The position numbers were made by a program, and so were the translations under genes. A stretch of 64,000 bases of DNA from the NCBI RefSeq assembly GCF_032586155.1, contig NZ_JAWHTC010000002.1, positions 1-64,000 on the forward strand, in the 5' to 3' direction. Below the pieces are notes generated by a model, which had not been told where the DNA came from, ran no database searches, and saw only the letters and a list, made by a program, of their open reading frames with translations. Position 1 is the first letter of the stretch; each line of letters begins with the position of its first letter. Positions 1 through 8,191 of this stretch are shown in pieces. The stretch is from JAWHTC01 sp032586155. GTDB lineage: Bacteria; Pseudomonadota; Alphaproteobacteria; Rhodobacterales; Rhodobacteraceae.

Positions 1-592
1 TGAAGCCATCATAACCATGGATCAGAGGCCAATCATGCACTAACAATCATCTTGGCCCAGTCAGATGAGGCTGCTCACAATCGCATGGAATGCTGGCCTG
101 TCCGAAAGGCCACGCAATGGTGGGGCTCCATGCAGCCAAGAACGTGCTCGCGTGTGTGGATGTTCGCAACGACGCTCCTCCTGGAAAAAATCTTGAGGTG
201 TTTGTTGATCCAGATAGTCAGCGCGCGCCTGGTACCGTAACCATGCATACATGTGGCCACGAATTGGACGCCTTCATGATAGGTATCCACGTTGGTCGGA
301 ACTTGCTTCTATGTGGAAGGTATCGCTAGTAAAGCGCATTTAGATCCCGAGCAAACAAGAAGCGATAGATACCAACTGCACCTGGGAAGACATCTACTGC
401 ATCTCGTTAGTTCAGCTTGGGTTCCACCAATGCCATGCGCATGAAACAATGCCGCGAACAGGTAAGAAGGGCTGATAGGCGCCTTCGTAAACGATGCAGC
501 ATCGGTCATGAGCGGCTCGAACCGGTCCTTCTCTGCGCACAGCATCAAGGCCAGATGAGCGGACAAAACAACCATTCGGAAGGATTGTTTCC

Positions 593-628
593 GACGGCCA
601 CGGCACAGAAGACGGCCACGGCACAGAA
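593..628. repeat. Perfect 18-bp tandem duplication
   Basis: The unit GACGGCCACGGCACAGAA occurs twice in direct succession (593-610 and 611-628). It has no evident coding context and is probably a slippage product. Confidence 0.9.
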
Positions 629-1277
629 ATAGCGGAAATTCTAAGCTTCCGCCAACCACCAACAGATCCCCGGCTGAAGTGACGCTGGACGGAGCCAACA
701 CAAGGAACCGGACCGTGCTGTTCTATCCAGGGGGAAATACGATTGATGATCTGCTGATCGTTGATGGGGTGAACCACTTCGGGAAAGCGCAATACCAGAT
801 CGACGATCCTCTGGGCGACATCGGGTTCAAGTTCTCCACCGGAGAGCGCATTCAGGCCGAGTGCGTCAGAGAGGGCAAGAACATCATCGGTGACCCCGAG
901 TGCCAACGATATGAGGTCTACCGGTCGTCCTTCGACCCGATCGACGGCACCCAGGCTGATCGACCGATCCCCGGTCTCCAGCGCCCTCTCACGCGGCCTC
1001 AACACTCCGGATGGTCGCACCTGACACTCCAGACCGCACCCGTGCTGACCTCCGCCCCAGACGGTCTATGATACCTCAAGAGGCGCTCACACAGTCTCTG
1101 CTAAAACCGCCGACTCTCACGCATTCTTGGCTGCGTTTTGCCCCTACCACCGCCCCAATAATGACGGGTTCTCCGAAAAGCTGATACAATTCATGGACCG
1201 ACAAGGGTTCCTGCCTTCCCAGCCACTACCCTCTCAGACAATGTGGTAAGGGTCCCGGGTCCTCGGATCGGCCGGAA

Positions 1278-1301
1278 ATGCCCCTGTTTATGCCCCTGTT
1301 T
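1278..1301. repeat. Perfect 12-bp tandem duplication
   Basis: The unit ATGCCCCTGTTT occurs twice in succession (1278-1289 and 1290-1301), about 40 bp from the inverted-repeat arm at 1339-1387. Its function is unknown. Confidence 0.85.
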
Positions 1302-1338
1302 GTGGGTGGGTTGTTGGCTGTCCAGGAGAGGGTTTCCC

Positions 1339-1387
1339 ATACGGGGCCCATAAATGAGGAGGGGAGAATATCGGATCCCCCAGGGCG
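1339..1387 (-). repeat. Left arm of 49-bp long-range inverted repeat
   Basis: Read on the minus strand, this segment matches the plus strand at 16876-16924 at 46 of 49 positions by eye. The core includes GGATCCGATATTCTCCCCTC and the palindrome GGGCCC. The two arms bracket 15.5 kb containing the whole RpoE/photolyase island and lie in gene-poor DNA. I see no homology beyond about 49 bp, so this is a short dispersed element rather than a duplicated gene. Confidence 0.85.
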
Positions 1388-1550
1388 AAAGCTGAGCAGC
1401 CTCATCTGCATTTATCGGTGTCACGAGTGTGGTAACGGGTCTGGTTTGATATCAACCAATGCTTGCCAGCCGATACCACCCCAATTTGTCGATCGTTTGA
1501 GGCTGGGTGCTCACCATTCGAAACTACTGATGATCATTTGCCAGTAATAG

Positions 1551-1580
1551 TGATCCGGGACTCACCATTTGTCGTAGTAA
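1551..1580 (+). promoter_or_regulatory. RpoE-type promoter upstream of rpoE-chrR
   Basis: TGATCC (1551-1556), an 18-bp spacer and TAGTAA (1575-1580). The same TGATC plus N18 plus TA arrangement occurs at four other sites in the island. The -35 word is the hallmark of Rhodobacter RpoE promoters, so autoregulation is expected. The predicted start of transcription is near 1587, which excludes the ATG at 1585 as the sigma-factor start. Confidence 0.75.
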
Positions 1581-1653
1581 AGGCATGATAACGCAAATTC
1601 TTGATTCCCCTTACGCCGCTCGGCGGTCTAACGTGGTTCAAACCCACGAAAGA

Positions 1654-2220
1654 ATGCCTGTGCCTAAAAGCAATACCGAGATTTCGCAGCAGACCCGGTG
1701 GATGATTGCCGTACGTGACAACCGCGACCGCAACGCATTTGCTGCTCTGTTTGATCACTTTGCTCCTAGGCTCAAAGGGTTCATCATCCGTGCGGGGGCG
1801 TCGGCGCATCAGGCCGAAGAAATCGTACAGGATGTGATGCTGACGATCTGGCGCAAGGCGGCACAGTTCGATCCGCATCGCGCTCAGGTTTCAGCATGGG
1901 TTTATCAGATTGCCCGTAATCGGCAGATCGACATCGCCCGCAAAGAAAACCGTCCCACTCCCGAGGAACTAAAAGAGGAGCCGGGGACGGAACCCGACGC
2001 CAGCCAGATCCTTGGGCTGGAACAGGAAGCCAGGCAACTAAGACAAGCGCTTGCTGCGCTCAAACCCGAACAGCGCGAAATCATAGAACAGGCCTATCTT
2101 GGCGAGCTGACCCATCAGGAGATCAGCGCGCAGACGGGCCTCCCCCTTGGAACCATTAAGTCGCGCATCCGGTTGGGACTGGAGCGCCTCAGACACGAAT
2201 TGAAGGACCTCAAGCAATGA
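1654..2220 (+). CDS. rpoE: ECF RNA polymerase sigma factor RpoE
   Basis: A 188-residue extracytoplasmic-function sigma factor of the RpoE type that pairs with ChrR. Region 2 covers about residues 28-98 and region 4 about 126-182, with the helix-turn-helix around ELTHQEISAQTGLPLGTIKS (151-170). The start is placed at 1654, behind a GAAAGA-like ribosome site, because the RpoE-type promoter at 1551-1580 would begin transcription after the earlier ATG at 1585. The stop overlaps the chrR start (ATGA), as expected for a translationally coupled sigma/anti-sigma pair. In Rhodobacter sphaeroides this sigma factor is released by singlet oxygen and switches on photolyase, fatty-acid-modifying enzymes and itself. 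The neighbours here match that role. Confidence 0.9.
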   Translation: MPVPKSNTEISQQTRWMIAVRDNRDRNAFAALFDHFAPRLKGFIIRAGASAHQAEEIVQDVMLTIWRKAAQFDPHRAQVSAWVYQIARNRQIDIARKENRPTPEELKEEPGTEPDASQILGLEQEARQLRQALAALKPEQREIIEQAYLGELTHQEISAQTGLPLGTIKSRIRLGLERLRHELKDLKQ

Positions 2221-2852
2221 GTGCCATTTCCCATCATGTCCCCGACGCCATGTTGGCGGCCTATGCGGCTGGCAACCTTCCGCACGCTTTCGCGGTGACC
2301 GTCGCGAGCCACGTGTCGTTGTGCGGACAATGCCGCGTGGCTCTGGGCGCGCATCAGGCGGTTGGCGGTGCCGTTCTCGAAGACACACCAGTTGTCGCGG
2401 TGTCGTCTTCATTGAAGGACGATATTTTTGCCCAGCTTGACGCGCCCTTTACGCCCGAGCCGGTGCACGAGCGCAATGGAATATTCCCCGGCCCGGTAAT
2501 GGAAGCATTGAAGGGCCGTGAACCTCAGTGGAAAACTCTGGGCATGGGCGTCCGTCAGGATATCCTGTCAGCGGACACAAACGGTTCCGTCCGACTGCTC
2601 TACATCCCGCCGGGTCAGGCCGTGCCGGATCACAGCCATAACGGGCTGGAATTGACGCTGGTCCTACAGGGCAGTTTCAGTGATGAAACCGGTCGGTTCG
2701 GTGTTGGCGATCTTGAAATTGCCGATGAACACCTTGAACACACACCGGTTGCCGATGACGGAGCCCCCTGTATCTGCCTTGCCGCAACGGACGCGCGATT
2801 GCGGTTCCGCGCATTGGTGCCACGGCTGTTGCAGCCGCTGTTTCGCATCTAG
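2217..2852 (+). CDS. chrR: Zinc anti-sigma factor ChrR (anti-RpoE)
   Basis: A 211-residue anti-sigma factor. The N-terminal domain carries the zinc-binding signature with His6, His32, Cys36 and Cys39 (HxxxCxxC). The C-terminal domain is a cupin with His139, His141, Glu145 and His175, the same pattern as the cupin zinc site of Rhodobacter ChrR shifted by two residues. The N-terminal domain of the family binds RpoE and the cupin is needed for its release by singlet oxygen. The gene overlaps rpoE by 4 bp, so the two proteins are made in balance. A strong terminator follows at 2879-2912, making rpoE-chrR a two-gene unit. Confidence 0.92.
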   Translation: MSAISHHVPDAMLAAYAAGNLPHAFAVTVASHVSLCGQCRVALGAHQAVGGAVLEDTPVVAVSSSLKDDIFAQLDAPFTPEPVHERNGIFPGPVMEALKGREPQWKTLGMGVRQDILSADTNGSVRLLYIPPGQAVPDHSHNGLELTLVLQGSFSDETGRFGVGDLEIADEHLEHTPVADDGAPCICLAATDARLRFRALVPRLLQPLFRI

Positions 2853-2878
2853 GTCCAACGGCAAACGAACAACACTTT

Positions 2879-2912
2879 GAAGCCGCCATTTTTGGCGGCT
2901 TCTTTTTATTTT
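2879..2912 (+). terminator. Rho-independent terminator after chrR
   Basis: Perfect 9-bp stem GAAGCCGCC / GGCGGCTTC with an ATTTTT loop, followed by a T-rich run (2903-2912). It separates rpoE-chrR from the fasciclin gene. Confidence 0.9.
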
Positions 2913-2943
2913 CAACGATTTACATCACGAATCCGTGAGGCCG

Positions 2944-2973
2944 TGATCCATCACAGGCGGCACACCGTAACCC
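2944..2973 (+). promoter_or_regulatory. RpoE-type promoter upstream of fasciclin gene
   Basis: TGATCC (2944-2949), N18, TAACCC (2968-2973). The spacing is identical to the rpoE promoter. It lies 57 bp ahead of the ATG at 3031 and after the chrR terminator, so it is well placed to drive the fasciclin gene alone. Confidence 0.75.
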
Positions 2974-3030
2974 TTGTACGAACATGAATTGAAACCGGGC
3001 AGGACAGGCCCATCAACAAGGAGACTACCC

Positions 3031-3546
3031 ATGAAAACCACGATCAAAACCGCCATCGCCGCCGTCGCACTCAGCCTTTCTGCCGCCGTCGCGCAATCCA
3101 ACACCATCGTCGACATCGCGGCTGGGGATGACCGCTTCTCGACGCTCGTGGCCGCAGTCACCGCAGCCGGCCTGGCAGAGACTTTGTCCGGTCCGGGCCC
3201 CTTCACCGTGTATGCCCCGGTGAACGATGCCTTCGCGGCCCTGCCCGAGGGTACGGTGGAAACCCTTCTCAAGCCCGAGAACAAAGGCCAGCTGACCAAC
3301 GTGCTGCTGTACCACGTTGATGACCGCGAACTCACTGCCAACATGATCCCGACCGGGTCGAACTATTTCAAACCCGTCCTGAGCAGCGAGCGCCTGTGCA
3401 TCACGGCCGGTGCTGAGGGGGTCAAGATTGCCGATGGCACGGGGCAGATGGCCAACGTGATCATCGCGGACATCAAGGCAGACAACGGCGTCATTCACGT
3501 GGTCGACAAGGTGCTGTTGCCCGGCACGCGCCCGGCCTGCCACTAA
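3031..3546 (+). CDS. Secreted fasciclin (FAS1) domain protein
   Basis: A 171-residue protein with a signal peptide (about residues 1-21, cleavage near AVAQS) and one FAS1 domain filling the rest. The two conserved FAS1 boxes are visible: FTVYAPVNDAFAALP, and LLYHVDD in the middle, with the typical ending GVIHVVDKVLLP. The start at 3031 has AAGGAG just upstream and begins the signal peptide; an earlier in-frame ATG at 2974 is unlikely. Fasciclin proteins are extracytoplasmic adhesion or stress proteins, and some belong to photo-oxidative stress regulons in Rhodobacterales. The RpoE-type promoter upstream supports membership here. Confidence 0.88.
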   Translation: MKTTIKTAIAAVALSLSAAVAQSNTIVDIAAGDDRFSTLVAAVTAAGLAETLSGPGPFTVYAPVNDAFAALPEGTVETLLKPENKGQLTNVLLYHVDDRELTANMIPTGSNYFKPVLSSERLCITAGAEGVKIADGTGQMANVIIADIKADNGVIHVVDKVLLPGTRPACH

Positions 3547-3554
3547 GATCGCTA

Positions 3555-3616
3555 GCCCTGCCATTTGAGGCAGGGCACCCAAAACAACTTGGGGCTGCCG
3601 AACTCTCGGCAGCCCC
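3555..3616. terminator. Two tandem hairpins between convergent genes
   Basis: Hairpin 1 is GCCCTGCC / GGCAGGGC (3555-3576) without a T run. Hairpin 2 is GGGGCTGCCG / CGGCAGCCCC (3591-3616), flanked by ATTGTTTT on the plus side and AAGTTGTTTT on the minus side. Hairpin 2 can end both the fasciclin transcript and the convergent SDR transcript. Confidence 0.8.
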
Positions 3617-3644
3617 ATTGTTTTGGTTAAAGGAAGAAAGGGCG

Positions 3645-4370
3645 TTACTTGCCGCGATAAACCAGCCAGTCCGGCAAAACTGCAAGCCAGCGGATCAACC
3701 AGGAAAACGGCGCTGGGAAATCCGTGCGGAAACGGCGCTTCTGCATGGCCTTGACCACGCGTGCGGCCGCCTCGTCGGGGGCCATCAGCATGGGCATGCG
3801 AAAGTCATTCTTCTGGGTCAGGCGGGTCTTGATAAAGCCGGGATTGACCAGCCGCACCACAATACCCGTGTCTTTCAGATCAAAGCGCATTGTTTCTGCC
3901 AGGCTGACCAGTGCCGCCTTGCTGGCGCCATAGCCGATAGCGGCGGGAAGCCCGCGATACCCGGCCAGCGAGCCGATCAGGGTAATGTCGCCGCGATCCT
4001 GCGCAACCATTTTTGGAACCACTTCGCCAAGGACACGCATCGCCCCGGTAAAATTGACATCCGCCAAGATCAACGCGGTTTCGCTGTCCCACTCTGTCGT
4101 GCGCATGGGCTCATAGGCGCCGGCGTTATAGATCACACCGTCCACGTCACCCACTGCTCGCGCCGCGCGACGCACGGAGTCGCCATCGGTCACGTCCAGC
4201 GCAAGCACGGTTGCACTGGTCAATTCGGCGTTAAGGGTGTCCAGTCGCTCTCGGTTGCGTGCCGACAAGATCAGCCGGGCGCCTTCTGCATCCAAACGTT
4301 TCGCCAGGGCACGCCCCAAACCTTCGCTTGCCCCGATGAGCCAATATGCTTTTTCGAAGAAATCGGTCAT
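3645..4370 (-). CDS. SDR-family oxidoreductase of the lipid cluster
   Basis: A 241-residue short-chain dehydrogenase. It has the cofactor loop GASEGLG (residues 13-19), NAG (82-84) and catalytic Ser134, Tyr147 and Lys151. The start at 4370 overlaps the stop of the DUF1365 gene by 4 bp (ATGA), so the two are coupled in one minus-strand operon. Similar SDRs sit beside CFA-synthase-like and DUF1365 genes in Rhodobacter RpoE targets. The substrate is unknown; a membrane-lipid or fatty-acyl intermediate is likely from context. Confidence 0.8.
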   Translation of the reverse strand: MTDFFEKAYWLIGASEGLGRALAKRLDAEGARLILSARNRERLDTLNAELTSATVLALDVTDGDSVRRAARAVGDVDGVIYNAGAYEPMRTTEWDSETALILADVNFTGAMRVLGEVVPKMVAQDRGDITLIGSLAGYRGLPAAIGYGASKAALVSLAETMRFDLKDTGIVVRLVNPGFIKTRLTQKNDFRMPMLMAPDEAAARVVKAMQKRRFRTDFPAPFSWLIRWLAVLPDWLVYRGK

Positions 4371-5137
4371 TTGCCGGGGCCACTCAAGGGCTGGCTTTCG
4401 CTTGTGAAAGTCGCGGGCGCAGGTTGTTTGCGAAGAAATGGTGCGCGTTTCAGATACAGGATCGCCGCTTGCCAATGGATCAGTGCCAGAACCCGAACCG
4501 CACCCAAGGGGCGGCGGACGGCGGCCCACAGAAGCGACTTGTTTGTGGCCACACACCGGTCGCCGGCCAACGTCGCAAGAACGCCCTGATCCTCATTTTC
4601 AAAGGAAATGCGAATGTCGATCCGTGTGTCGCTGAATCCGAAATTGAATCGGTAATGACCTGCGATTTTCTGAAACGGCGACACATGCATCAGCTTCTCG
4701 GCGATCAGGGCGTCGCCGCGTTCAATCGGGCGAAAATCTTCGTGTGCACAGAAATAGCAGTGTCGCTGGCCGAAGGTGCTGTTCACCTCGGCAACAAAGG
4801 CCCGCGGGGTGCCATCAACCAGCGCAATCCAAAAGCTGACCGGGTTGAAATGAAACCAAAGGAAGCTGGGCTGGGTCAGCAACAGAAGCTGCGCGTTCTT
4901 GGTTTGAAACCCGCGCTTGTGCAGAACCTGTTTGAACCACGCCAGGCCGCGCCCGTCGCCCCGCGCGCCGCCATGATGACGATCCCACAGCGACCACAGA
5001 TTGAAACGGTTTCGCGACATCAGCGCAGGCGTCTTGGTGCCAAGATCGGTCAACACGAAATCGACACCGTAGCTGAAGGTGTTCTTCAGCGTTCCGCGGC
5101 GGGCGTGAAGGGTTTGGGCCTGAATATGTTCCAGCAT
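4367..5137 (-). CDS. DUF1365 domain protein
   Basis: About 256 residues (257 if the adjacent ATG at 5140 is used). It matches the DUF1365 family, whose members are found next to amine-oxidase-like and cyclopropane-fatty-acid-synthase-like genes. Sequence landmarks are FWIALVDG, VAEVNSTFG and HVSPF, typical of this family. Its biochemical role is not established; the family's consistent company points to acyl-chain modification in membrane phospholipid. A longer reading frame to 5251 exists but crosses the minus-strand promoter, so I prefer the short form. The RpoE-type promoter lies immediately upstream with almost no leader. Confidence 0.82.
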   Translation of the reverse strand: MLEHIQAQTLHARRGTLKNTFSYGVDFVLTDLGTKTPALMSRNRFNLWSLWDRHHGGARGDGRGLAWFKQVLHKRGFQTKNAQLLLLTQPSFLWFHFNPVSFWIALVDGTPRAFVAEVNSTFGQRHCYFCAHEDFRPIERGDALIAEKLMHVSPFQKIAGHYRFNFGFSDTRIDIRISFENEDQGVLATLAGDRCVATNKSLLWAAVRRPLGAVRVLALIHWQAAILYLKRAPFLRKQPAPATFTSESQPLSGPGK

Positions 5138-5144
5138 CATACCT

Positions 5145-5174
5145 CGAATACGCGTGCGCGTGCCTGTTGGATCA
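5145..5174 (-). promoter_or_regulatory. RpoE-type promoter for DUF1365-SDR
   Basis: On the minus strand: TGATCC (5174-5169), N18, TATTCG (5150-5145). The predicted start of transcription is about 5138, essentially at the ATG pair 5140/5137, which suggests a leaderless or nearly leaderless message. Confidence 0.7.
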
Positions 5175-5205
5175 GAACGCGTTGAAAACTTTTCTCCTGC
5201 TTTTC

Positions 5206-5235
5206 TGATCCAATCTGACGGGCCCCGCGTAAAAG
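5206..5235 (+). promoter_or_regulatory. RpoE-type promoter for the amine-oxidase operon
   Basis: TGATCC (5206-5211), N18, TAAAAG (5230-5235), 29 bp ahead of the ATG at 5265. It is divergent from the minus-strand promoter at 5174-5145, the -35 elements being about 30 bp apart. Confidence 0.75.
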
Positions 5236-5264
5236 CCTCATAACGTTGCAAAGATGAGGACGGA

Positions 5265-6608
5265 ATGTTCGATCAGATCCACGGCCCAAGAAAGAAAATC
5301 GCAATTGTCGGCGGTGGCATATCCGGCCTCTCGGCCGCCTATTACCTGGCGCCCTACCATGACGTCACCCTGTTTGAAGCAGCCCCGCGGCTGGGCGGTC
5401 ACGCCCGAACTGTTATGGCAGGCAAGAACGGCGACCAACCGGTCGATACCGGTTTCATTGTTTTCAACTATGCCACCTATCCCTACCTGACGCGGCTGTT
5501 CCGTGATCTCGACGTTCCGGTGATGAATAGCGAGATGAGCTTTGGCGCCAGCATCAATGATGGCTGGCTGGAATACGGCCTAAGCAACATGGGCGCGATC
5601 ACGGCGCAGAAAAGCAACCTGCTGCGGCCGCAGTTCTACAAGATGATGGCAGATATCCTTCGCTTTGGAAAACGTGCCGAGGCCGCTGCCACGGATGACA
5701 ACAAGACCATTGGTGAACTGGTCGATGAGCTGGGCCTCGGCGATTGGTTTCGCAACAACTACCTTATGCCGATGTGCGGTGCGATCTGGTCGACCCCGGT
5801 TGAAGATGTCGACCAGTTCCCGGCGAAATCGCTAGTACGGTTTTTCCGTAACCACGCGCTTTTGGCCGGGTCCGGCGAACATCAGTGGTGGACGGTGAAG
5901 GGCGGCAGCATTGAATATGTCCGCCGGTTGGAAACTGCGCTTTTGGCAAGGGGTTGCGTCATCCGCATCGATACGCCGGTCCGGCATGTCCAGCGCGACA
6001 CCCACGAGGTTCGCATCTTCGCTGACAAGGGCTTGTCAGCATCTTTTGACGAGATCATCATGGCCTGCCATTCGGATCAAGCCCTGCAAATCCTCGGCAA
6101 AGATGCGACAACAGCCGAAGCCGAAGCACTTGGTAGTATTCGCTATCAACCCAACACGGCGGTCTTGCATTGTGATGCAAACCAGATGCCCCGGCGGCGC
6201 GCCTGCTGGTCCAGCTGGGCGTACCGGTCGCAAGACGGCGAAATCGGTCTCACCTACTGGATGAACCGACTTCAGAACATCCCCGAGTCCGACCCTCTGT
6301 TCGTCACCCTGAACCCGTCAACCGAGATCCCTCAGGACACGATCTATGACGTGGCGCACTTCGCCCACCCGATGTTCGACAAGGCCGCGCTCAAGGCACA
6401 GTGCGACATCCGCGAAATGCAGGGCCGCAACCGGACATGGTTTGCCGGGGCTTGGAACCGGCACGGGTTTCATGAGGACGGCATCGCCAGTGCAATGCGT
6501 ATCGTGCGCGCCCTGAATGAACGTCACCAATTCAAAGGAATAGAAAATGCGCTTGACCAACAAGGCCCTGAAATCGAATTTCCTGTCGACCTGCGAGCGA
6601 CTGCGTGA
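5265..6608 (+). CDS. FAD-dependent amine-oxidase-like oxidoreductase
   Basis: A 447-residue flavoprotein with an N-terminal dinucleotide-binding fold (IAIVGGGISGLSAAYYLAP, about residues 12-30) and the second FAD motif LGGHARTV nearby. It belongs to the NAD/FAD-binding amine oxidase group that accompanies cyclopropane-fatty-acid-synthase-like genes. Relatives in the Rhodobacter RpoE regulon belong to the gene set implicated in conversion of methylated unsaturated acyl chains to furan fatty acids; which step this protein takes I infer only loosely. It is the first gene of a plus-strand operon, and its end overlaps the methyltransferase start by 62 bp. Confidence 0.85.
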   Translation: MFDQIHGPRKKIAIVGGGISGLSAAYYLAPYHDVTLFEAAPRLGGHARTVMAGKNGDQPVDTGFIVFNYATYPYLTRLFRDLDVPVMNSEMSFGASINDGWLEYGLSNMGAITAQKSNLLRPQFYKMMADILRFGKRAEAAATDDNKTIGELVDELGLGDWFRNNYLMPMCGAIWSTPVEDVDQFPAKSLVRFFRNHALLAGSGEHQWWTVKGGSIEYVRRLETALLARGCVIRIDTPVRHVQRDTHEVRIFADKGLSASFDEIIMACHSDQALQILGKDATTAEAEALGSIRYQPNTAVLHCDANQMPRRRACWSSWAYRSQDGEIGLTYWMNRLQNIPESDPLFVTLNPSTEIPQDTIYDVAHFAHPMFDKAALKAQCDIREMQGRNRTWFAGAWNRHGFHEDGIASAMRIVRALNERHQFKGIENALDQQGPEIEFPVDLRATA

Positions 6609-7704
6609 CGGGCAACTGACCCTGCGAACCCCCGAGGGCGAGCGGTATCATTTTGGCCATTCCGGCCCCGAGGCCGAGATGACCATCCGTAACTGGGTCG
6701 CTGTGTCCGCATTGGCCGCGCATGGACAGGTCGGTCTTGGTGAAACCTATGTTCAGGGCCTGTGGGATACCCCATCGGTTGAAGGCTTGGTTGCCTTGGC
6801 CATGCGCAATCGCGAGCATCTGGGCGCCTTTGATCAGGCAAGCCCGTTCAACAAGGCCAAGTTCCGGTTGGTCGATACGGTCATGCGGGCCAACACCCGC
6901 CGCGGGTCGCGCAGAAACATCCGCTCGCATTACGATGTGGGCAACGAGTTCTACGCGCTGTGGCTGGATGAAGGGATGACCTATTCCTCCGGGCTGTATG
7001 AGCAGGCCGATGACGATCTGACACGCGCACAGACCCGCAAGAACGCGCGCGCCTTGTCGCGCCTCGGAAACGGAGAGCGCACGCTTGAAATCGGCTGCGG
7101 ATGGGGCGGTTTTGCGGAACATGCCAGCGAAGAAGGGCGCGACGTGACTGGCGTGACCATATCCCGTAACCAGCACAGCTATGCCGAATGCCGCCTCGAT
7201 GGCCGTGCTGACATTCAGCTTCGCGACTATCGAGACATCGACGGGCAATACGACAACATCGTTTCGATCGAGATGATCGAGGCCGTAGGCGAACGTTACT
7301 GGCCCAGCTACTTTGCCACGCTCAAGCGTAACCTCGCCGAAGGCGGGCGGGTGTTGTTGCAGGCAATTACCGTCAAGGACAGTTTCTTTGACACCTACAA
7401 ATCTTCGTCCGACTACATCCGCCAATATGTCTTTCCCGGCGGTATGTTGCTGTCGGACAGCGTGATCGAGGGTCAAGCCAACAACGCGGGACTTGAGGTG
7501 CGTGACAGCTTTGCATTCGGGCAGGACTATGCTCAAACCTGTCGCACCTGGGCCGAGCGCCTGACCGCGCAAAAGCGTCGCGTTTCCGAAATGGGATATG
7601 GCGAGAGCTTCTTCCGCAACTGGCAGTACTATCTCGAGATTTGCGCGGCGTCCTTCGCCGTGGGGCACACCGATGTCGTTCAGGTGGAGTTGGCCCATGC
7701 GTAA
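6547..7704 (+). CDS. CFA-synthase-like SAM methyltransferase
   Basis: A 385-residue S-adenosylmethionine-dependent methyltransferase of the cyclopropane-fatty-acyl-phospholipid synthase family. It shows SHYDVGNEFYALWLDEGMTYSS (residues 127-148; a family signature) and the SAM-binding loop EIGCGWGGFAEHA (181-193). Family members transfer a methyl group to unsaturated acyl chains of phospholipids. In Rhodobacter, RpoE-controlled relatives make methylated precursors of furan fatty acids that quench singlet oxygen. It overlaps both neighbours, arguing for a coupled operon. Whether the product here is a cyclopropane or a methylated alkene cannot be told from sequence alone. Confidence 0.87.
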   Translation: MRLTNKALKSNFLSTCERLRDGQLTLRTPEGERYHFGHSGPEAEMTIRNWVAVSALAAHGQVGLGETYVQGLWDTPSVEGLVALAMRNREHLGAFDQASPFNKAKFRLVDTVMRANTRRGSRRNIRSHYDVGNEFYALWLDEGMTYSSGLYEQADDDLTRAQTRKNARALSRLGNGERTLEIGCGWGGFAEHASEEGRDVTGVTISRNQHSYAECRLDGRADIQLRDYRDIDGQYDNIVSIEMIEAVGERYWPSYFATLKRNLAEGGRVLLQAITVKDSFFDTYKSSSDYIRQYVFPGGMLLSDSVIEGQANNAGLEVRDSFAFGQDYAQTCRTWAERLTAQKRRVSEMGYGESFFRNWQYYLEICAASFAVGHTDVVQVELAHA

Positions 7705-8191
7705 AGTTATTTTAGCTCTCGTCGCGCTGGCGTTGCCCATGGGCGCGCAGGCGTCCACGATCAAAACCGCTTTGCCCGGTGCAGAAATGCGCGGCGCGGC
7801 CACCTTCCGCTATATCGGCTTCCCGCTCTACAAAGCCCAGCTGTTCACCAAGTTTGGTGCCCCGCTGGATTGGAGCAAGGACTTCGCGCTCGAGCTGAAA
7901 TACCTGCGCAACCTGAGCGAATATGACCTGGTTGAAGGCACAATGCGCGAACTGAACCGTACCGGCGCCACCCTGCCGGTGCGCGGCCAGTTGCAAAAAT
8001 GCTTTCGCCATGTGCGCAAGGGAGACCGCTATGTAGCTATCTCCGAAGGGCCAAACCAGGTCCGGTTCTGGCACAATGGAAAACGGGTTTGCACGCTAAG
8101 CCATCCGAGTATCAAAACCCGCTTCATGTCGATCTTCCTGGGCGACAACACACGTTCGAAATCCTTCACCCGGAAACTGAAAGGCGAGTGA
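7697..8191 (+). CDS. Exported chalcone-isomerase-like protein
   Basis: A 164-residue protein with a clean signal peptide (MRKVILALVALALPMGAQA, cleavage after about residue 19) and a chalcone-isomerase-like domain (YIGFPLYKAQLF, then LELKYLRNLS). The bacterial members of this fold are periplasmic and probably bind fatty acids or flavonoid-like ligands. The start at 7697 overlaps the methyltransferase stop by 8 bp, and the stop shares one base with the MFS start (TGATG). In this operon it probably handles an acyl chain or lipid intermediate; that is inference from neighbours. Confidence 0.75.
   Translation: MRKVILALVALALPMGAQASTIKTALPGAEMRGAATFRYIGFPLYKAQLFTKFGAPLDWSKDFALELKYLRNLSEYDLVEGTMRELNRTGATLPVRGQLQKCFRHVRKGDRYVAISEGPNQVRFWHNGKRVCTLSHPSIKTRFMSIFLGDNTRSKSFTRKLKGE

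Larger units (their letters stand above)
1..1550. other. Gene-poor region with no recognisable gene
   Basis: I recognise no protein family in any frame here. The open frames are short, overlap each other on both strands and lack convincing ribosome binding sites. Two small tandem repeats and one arm of a long-distance inverted repeat lie inside. The stretch 679-1071 has the most protein-like composition on both strands, but I cannot decide which strand, if either, is or was coding. Base composition in the first 500 bases looks less GC-rich than the rest of the window. I read it as decayed or transferred DNA to the left of the stress island; this is inference. Confidence 0.5.

Noticed and set aside
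679..1071. Plus-strand frame of 130 residues and the opposite frame 412-1020
   Set aside because: Both strands read open, neither has a recognised family or a good ribosome site, and the surroundings look like debris.
1585..1653. N-terminal extension of the sigma factor from the ATG at 1585
   Set aside because: The promoter at 1551-1580 would start transcription at about 1587, after this ATG.
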